In this document: positions 30,682 through 34,328 of the stretch, piece after piece
How positions within the stretch are numbered: position 1 is the stretch's first letter
Layout: each line of letters opens with the position of its first letter
DNA from: Wenzhouxiangella sp.
GTDB taxonomy: Bacteria > Pseudomonadota > Gammaproteobacteria > Xanthomonadales > Wenzhouxiangellaceae
Direction of reading: 5' to 3'
Assembly: GCA_007135355.1 (NCBI GenBank)
Contig: SLJA01000002.1
Span: forward strand, 1-34,328
Length of the DNA: 34,328 nucleotides
Made by a program: the position numbers and the translations under genes
Notes under the pieces: model-generated
What the model saw: the letters and a program-made list of their open reading frames with translations, nothing else
Databases searched by the model: none
Told to the model about the DNA's origin: nothing

Positions 30682-32040
30682 TCAGCTTGATACGGGCTTG
30701 GCTACGATCTGAGCCTTGACCTCGAAATGCCGAAACAACAAATTCACGTTCTTTCCCGGTTTGAACTGTGTGATCCGCGTCAGCGCATTCCCATCCGTAT
30801 CGCGCACCACGGCGTACCCGCGTTCCAGCACCCGTAGCGGGCTGACGCTGTCAAGCGCGCGGGCCTGGCTGGTCAGACGTGCTTGGGCCCGTTCCAGCTG
30901 GTGTTCGACAGCCAAGCGCAGCCTTTGCCGCTGGGCGCGGTAGCGCTCGGCCAGACGCTCGATTTGACCGGCGGGGCTGGCCTGATCCAGGCGAGCGCGG
31001 GTGGAGTCCAGGCGCTGATCGCAGCGCGCCAGAATCTGGAGCATGCCGCGCCCCAGTCTGCGCTGGAGGCTTGTGTGCCGAACCTGAAGTTCCTTCAGGC
31101 GGCGCTCTGGACGATGGGCGAGCAGGCGACGGGTCCAATGATCCAGGCCCTGGGCTTGTCGATCCAGGTGACGCAGTGCAGCGCCGCACAGGCGCGTGCG
31201 CAAGGCTTTGAGCTGGCGCACCAGGGCAGGGCCGTCAGGTGTTGCAGCCGCAGCGGCCGCGCTGGGGGTCGGCGCGCGCAGGTCGGCGACAAAATCGGCG
31301 ATGGTGAAATCTGTTTCGTGCCCGACGCCGCTGACCACGGGTGTTTCAAGCGCGGCGATGACGTGGGCTAGCGTTTCGTCGTTGAAGGCCCAAAGGTCCT
31401 CCAGAGAACCGCCGCCACGCGCCAACAAGATGACGTCGGCGAAACCGTCGCTGTCCGCGGCCCGCAAGGCGCGTTTGAGCTCATCGGGTGCCTGGGCTCC
31501 CTGGACCAGCGACGGATAAATGCGCACCTCGGCCAGCGGCCAGCGCTGCTCGATGACATTCAGTATGTCGCGCACCGCGGCCCCGCCCGGGCTGGTTACG
31601 ATGGCCAGCCTTTGTGGCCACGATGGCAATGGCTTCTTGCGATTTGGGTCAAACAGGCCCGCCGCTTCGAGTTTCTTTTTCAAGGCATCGAAGGCCGCCT
31701 GCAGTTCGCCGGCGCCGGCTGACAGCAGACCGTCGGCGATCAATTGATAGTCACCGCGCGGCTCATACAGGCTCAGGCGTCCGCGTACCAGCACTTCGTC
31801 GCCGTTGGCAGGCTGGAAGCCGATGCCAGCGGCATTGCCCCGGAACAGAGCGCAACGGATCTGCGCGCGCTGGTCTTTGAGGGTGAAGTAGATATGGCCG
31901 GAAGGCGGGCGGGCGAGATTGGATATTTCGCCGCGTAGCCACAGCCGAGGAAAGCCGGCCTCCAGGTGCACGCGGGCTTCCTGGTTGAGTTCGGCCGGGG
32001 CGTAAATCCGGGTTTCCGGACCTGGAGCGGCTAAAGACAT
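30682..32040 (-). CDS. xseA: Exodeoxyribonuclease VII large subunit
   Basis: Start 32040 (MSLAAPGPETRIYAPAELNQEAR) chosen within ORF 30682..32091. LWLRGEISNLARPPSGHIYFTLKD, VTSPGGAAVRDIL, ILARGGGSLEDLWAFNDE, SGVGHETDFTIADFVADLRAPTPSAAA. Confidence 0.94.
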   Translation of the reverse strand: MSLAAPGPETRIYAPAELNQEARVHLEAGFPRLWLRGEISNLARPPSGHIYFTLKDQRAQIRCALFRGNAAGIGFQPANGDEVLVRGRLSLYEPRGDYQLIADGLLSAGAGELQAAFDALKKKLEAAGLFDPNRKKPLPSWPQRLAIVTSPGGAAVRDILNVIEQRWPLAEVRIYPSLVQGAQAPDELKRALRAADSDGFADVILLARGGGSLEDLWAFNDETLAHVIAALETPVVSGVGHETDFTIADFVADLRAPTPSAAAAAATPDGPALVRQLKALRTRLCGAALRHLDRQAQGLDHWTRRLLAHRPERRLKELQVRHTSLQRRLGRGMLQILARCDQRLDSTRARLDQASPAGQIERLAERYRAQRQRLRLAVEHQLERAQARLTSQARALDSVSPLRVLERGYAVVRDTDGNALTRITQFKPGKNVNLLFRHFEVKAQIVAKPVSS

Positions 32041-32164
32041 GGCGGGATTATACGGGGCTTGAGCACCCGGGCGGCGATCGCCGATTTCCAATCAAAATGG
32101 CGGTTTTTTGCGGCGACTGCGCTATGCTGCTCCACCGTGCAAACCTGAACGAAGCAGATTCTAA

Positions 32165-33730
32165 ATGAGTGACCGCGCTGATTTTTCCTCTGAACAGCAC
32201 CGCCTGATTCTTCGCCAGACACAAATGTCTGACTATGAAGATGTGGCCCGTATCATGGACAAAGTTTATCCGGGTGGATTGGATGGGTCGTGGACCCGGG
32301 CCCAGTTCAAGTCCCAGATCAAGCGCTTTCCGGAAGGTCAGTTGTGCATTGAGGACAAGGGGCAGGTAGTGGCCGCGGCCATTTCCATGCGGGTCAAATA
32401 CAGCCGTTGGGGTCACGAGCACAAATATTGGGACATCGTCGGAAACGGATATCTCACCACGCACGATCCCAAGGGTGATGTGTTGTACGGTGTCGATGTC
32501 TTCGTTGATCCCGACTATCGCGATCTACGCCTGGGTCGGCGCCTGTATGATGCACGCAAGGAGTTGTGCGAAAACCTCAACCTGCGCAAGATTGTCGTGG
32601 GTGGGCGTATCCCCGGTTACCACAAGCATCAGGACGAGCTCTCTCCACAACAATACGTGGCCAAGGTTCGTTCACGCGAACTCAGTGACCCGATTCTCAC
32701 TTTTCAGCTGGCCAATGATTTCCAGGTGCGCAAGATCGTGCGCGGTTACCTGCCCGACGATAAAGCCTCGGCCGGTTACGCCGTGCTGCTGGAATGGGTC
32801 AATGTTTACTACGAAGAAGAACGGCCTGGCGCGGTTGGTGGTCGTCCGTCGGACGTGCGCATCGGCGCGGTGCAATGGCAGATGCGACCAACCCGCACCC
32901 TCGAGGACTTGTACTCCCAGGTCGAGTATTTCATCGATGCGGTGTCCGGCTACCAGGCCGACGTGGTCCTGTTTCCCGAGTTTTTCAACGGTCCGATGAT
33001 GGCGCCGTGGAATGATCAGGGGCCGGCCGAAGCGGTGCGCCAGCTGGCCGGCTACACCGAGCAGGTGCGCGATCAGCTGCTGCGCTACGCAGTGTCGTAC
33101 AACATCAATATCGTGGCCGGTTCCATGCCCGAGTATGACGGCGAGGAACTCCGCAACGTGTGCTACCTGCTGCGCCGGGACGGCACCTGGGATCGCCAGT
33201 ACAAGATTCATGTCACCCCCGATGAGAAGAGCTACTGGGGCCTGACCGGCGGCAACCGAGTGGCCGTTTTTGATACCGATTTTGGCAAGATCGGGATCCT
33301 GATCTGTTACGACGTTGAATTCCCGGAATTGCCGCGTCTACTGGCCGAGGAGGGCATGAATATCCTGTTTGTGCCGTACTGGACCGATACCAAGAATGCC
33401 TATTTGCGCGTGCGCCGCTGCGCCCAGGCCCGGGCTATCGAAAACGAATGTTACGTCGTCATTACCGGCTCGGTCGGCAACTTGCCGCGGGTCGAGAACA
33501 TGGATATGCAGTACTCCCAGGCGGCCGTCTTCACCCCATCGGATTTTGCCTTTCCTCATGATGCGATTGCCCACGAGGCGACGCCCAACACCGAAACCAT
33601 GTTGATTGCCGACCTGGATCTGGACAATCTGCGTGAAATTCGTTCGCACGGCTCGGTGCGCAATTTGCAGGACCGGCGCCTGGATCTTTACGAATTGCGC
33701 TGGCGACCCGAGCGCGTCAAGGAAGATTAG
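32165..33730 (+). CDS. Bifunctional GNAT acetyltransferase / carbon-nitrogen hydrolase (nitrilase superfamily)
   Basis: N-terminal GNAT-like region (VDPDYRDLRLGRRLYDARKELCENLNLRKIVVGGRIPGYHKH). C-terminal nitrilase with E (LFPEFFNG), K (RQYKIHVTPDE) and C (ILICYDVEFPE). Confidence 0.9.
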   Translation: MSDRADFSSEQHRLILRQTQMSDYEDVARIMDKVYPGGLDGSWTRAQFKSQIKRFPEGQLCIEDKGQVVAAAISMRVKYSRWGHEHKYWDIVGNGYLTTHDPKGDVLYGVDVFVDPDYRDLRLGRRLYDARKELCENLNLRKIVVGGRIPGYHKHQDELSPQQYVAKVRSRELSDPILTFQLANDFQVRKIVRGYLPDDKASAGYAVLLEWVNVYYEEERPGAVGGRPSDVRIGAVQWQMRPTRTLEDLYSQVEYFIDAVSGYQADVVLFPEFFNGPMMAPWNDQGPAEAVRQLAGYTEQVRDQLLRYAVSYNINIVAGSMPEYDGEELRNVCYLLRRDGTWDRQYKIHVTPDEKSYWGLTGGNRVAVFDTDFGKIGILICYDVEFPELPRLLAEEGMNILFVPYWTDTKNAYLRVRRCAQARAIENECYVVITGSVGNLPRVENMDMQYSQAAVFTPSDFAFPHDAIAHEATPNTETMLIADLDLDNLREIRSHGSVRNLQDRRLDLYELRWRPERVKED

Positions 33731-33804
33731 CGACTCTTTAACGGGCTGCACCAGCTGGCTTGGTATCATTGACGATTGTTAATCGAAACCAAGGTTAGAA
33801 GCTT

Positions 33805-34328
33805 ATGTTGGAGGGGATCGCAGGCGTTGTGATTGGACTGATGGTCGGCGCAACAGTGCTTTGGCTGTGGATGGACCGGAAAGCCGGCAGTCCGGAAGAA
33901 GTGGAAAAGCTCAAGAAGGAAAATGAGCGTTTCCGCGAGGAAGTCAACGTGCATTTCGTGCAGACCGCAGAGCTGATCAATCAGTTGACCGATAGTTACA
34001 AGGCCGTGTTTGATCATCTCAGTGAGGGAGCGGAGAAGCTGGTCGAGCCTGAGGTGGTGCGCGAGCGCATGCCGCAAGTCACCGACGAGGAAGTCCGGCT
34101 CAAGCGAATTGGCGCACCGCGACCGGTCGACGTCGAGGAGAACGTCAATGCCGCGCCCGAGCAAGAGCCCGAGGCGGAGCAGGCGCCAGAGCCAGAGCAG
34201 GGCTCCAAGTCGGAGCAGGAGTCCGAGCCAGAGCAGGAGTCCAAGCCGGAGCAGGAGTCCAAGCCGGAGCAAGAGTCCAAGCCGGAGCAAGAGTCCAAGC
34301 CGGAGCAGGAGTCCAAGCCGGAGCAGGA
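33805..34328 (+). CDS. YhcB/ZapG-like (DUF1043) N-terminally anchored protein, 3' truncated by window edge
   Basis: Read manually because it has no stop in the window: MLEGIAGVVIGLMVGATVLWLWMDRKAGSPEEVEKLKKENERFREEVNVHFVQTAELINQLTDSYKAVFDHLSEGAEKL, then a Glu/Gln/Ser/Lys/Pro repeat tail. Confidence 0.82.
   Translation, partial: MLEGIAGVVIGLMVGATVLWLWMDRKAGSPEEVEKLKKENERFREEVNVHFVQTAELINQLTDSYKAVFDHLSEGAEKLVEPEVVRERMPQVTDEEVRLKRIGAPRPVDVEENVNAAPEQEPEAEQAPEPEQGSKSEQESEPEQESKPEQESKPEQESKPEQESKPEQESKPEQ
34195..34328 (+). repeat. 18-bp in-frame tandem repeat (EQESKP)n, continuing past the window end
   Basis: Consensus GAGCAGGAGTCCAAGCCG; seven complete units (34195-34320), five of them differing only at one CAG/CAA position, plus a partial eighth. 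Confidence 0.95.

Noticed and set aside
33766-34316. Minus-strand ORFs (e.g. MDSCSGLDSCSGLDSCSG, MLRLGLLLRLGLLL) over the 3' repeat
   Set aside because: Created by the antisense reading of the 18-bp tandem repeat; the plus frame encodes a coherent YhcB-like protein.
34195-34328. CRISPR-like array from the regular 18-bp repeat
   Set aside because: Units are contiguous with no spacers and lie in frame inside a coding sequence.

Overview
This 34.3 kb, high-GC window reads as a chromosomal segment from a gammaproteobacterium. The yhbY<- / ->rlmE-ftsH-folP-glmM order, OxyR, AidB, BipA and a YhcB-like protein support this. It is densely coding, and I call about 31 protein genes. They include bipA/typA, a periplasmic-TPR GGDEF protein, an acyl-CoA dehydrogenase next to an APH-fold kinase (ACAD10/11-like pair), two bacterial PH-domain (YdbS/YdbT-like) proteins and prpB-prpC. 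Next come an AstE/AspA-like gene, a small coiled-coil membrane protein and DUF502. A GldA/GldF/GldG + DUF4340 ABC cassette, a minus-strand aidB-YfcC-oxyR cluster, an S9 peptidase, an Mth938-like gene and yhbY follow. The rest is rlmE-ftsH-folP-glmM, an IPNS-like 2OG-Fe(II) oxygenase, xseA, a GNAT-nitrilase fusion and a YhcB-like gene cut by the window edge. No rRNA, tRNA, CRISPR, phage or transposase gene was recognised. Most of the window is ordinary core genome. The best second-look signals are non-coding or structural: (1) a ~167-bp MITE-like imperfect palindrome (1926-2092) with 21-bp perfect ends; (2) a convergent-intergenic inverted repeat built of ~10-bp GCRGATGAAC-type units (10597-10723); (3) a 17-bp duplication of the gldF-like start region that creates a six-codon ORF whose stop overlaps the real start; (4) a near-perfect 18-bp tandem repeat (EQESKP)n in the YhcB-like tail; (5) the ACAD/APH pair as a possible 4-hydroxyacyl-CoA module. 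I did not find a clear, undescribed multi-gene system.
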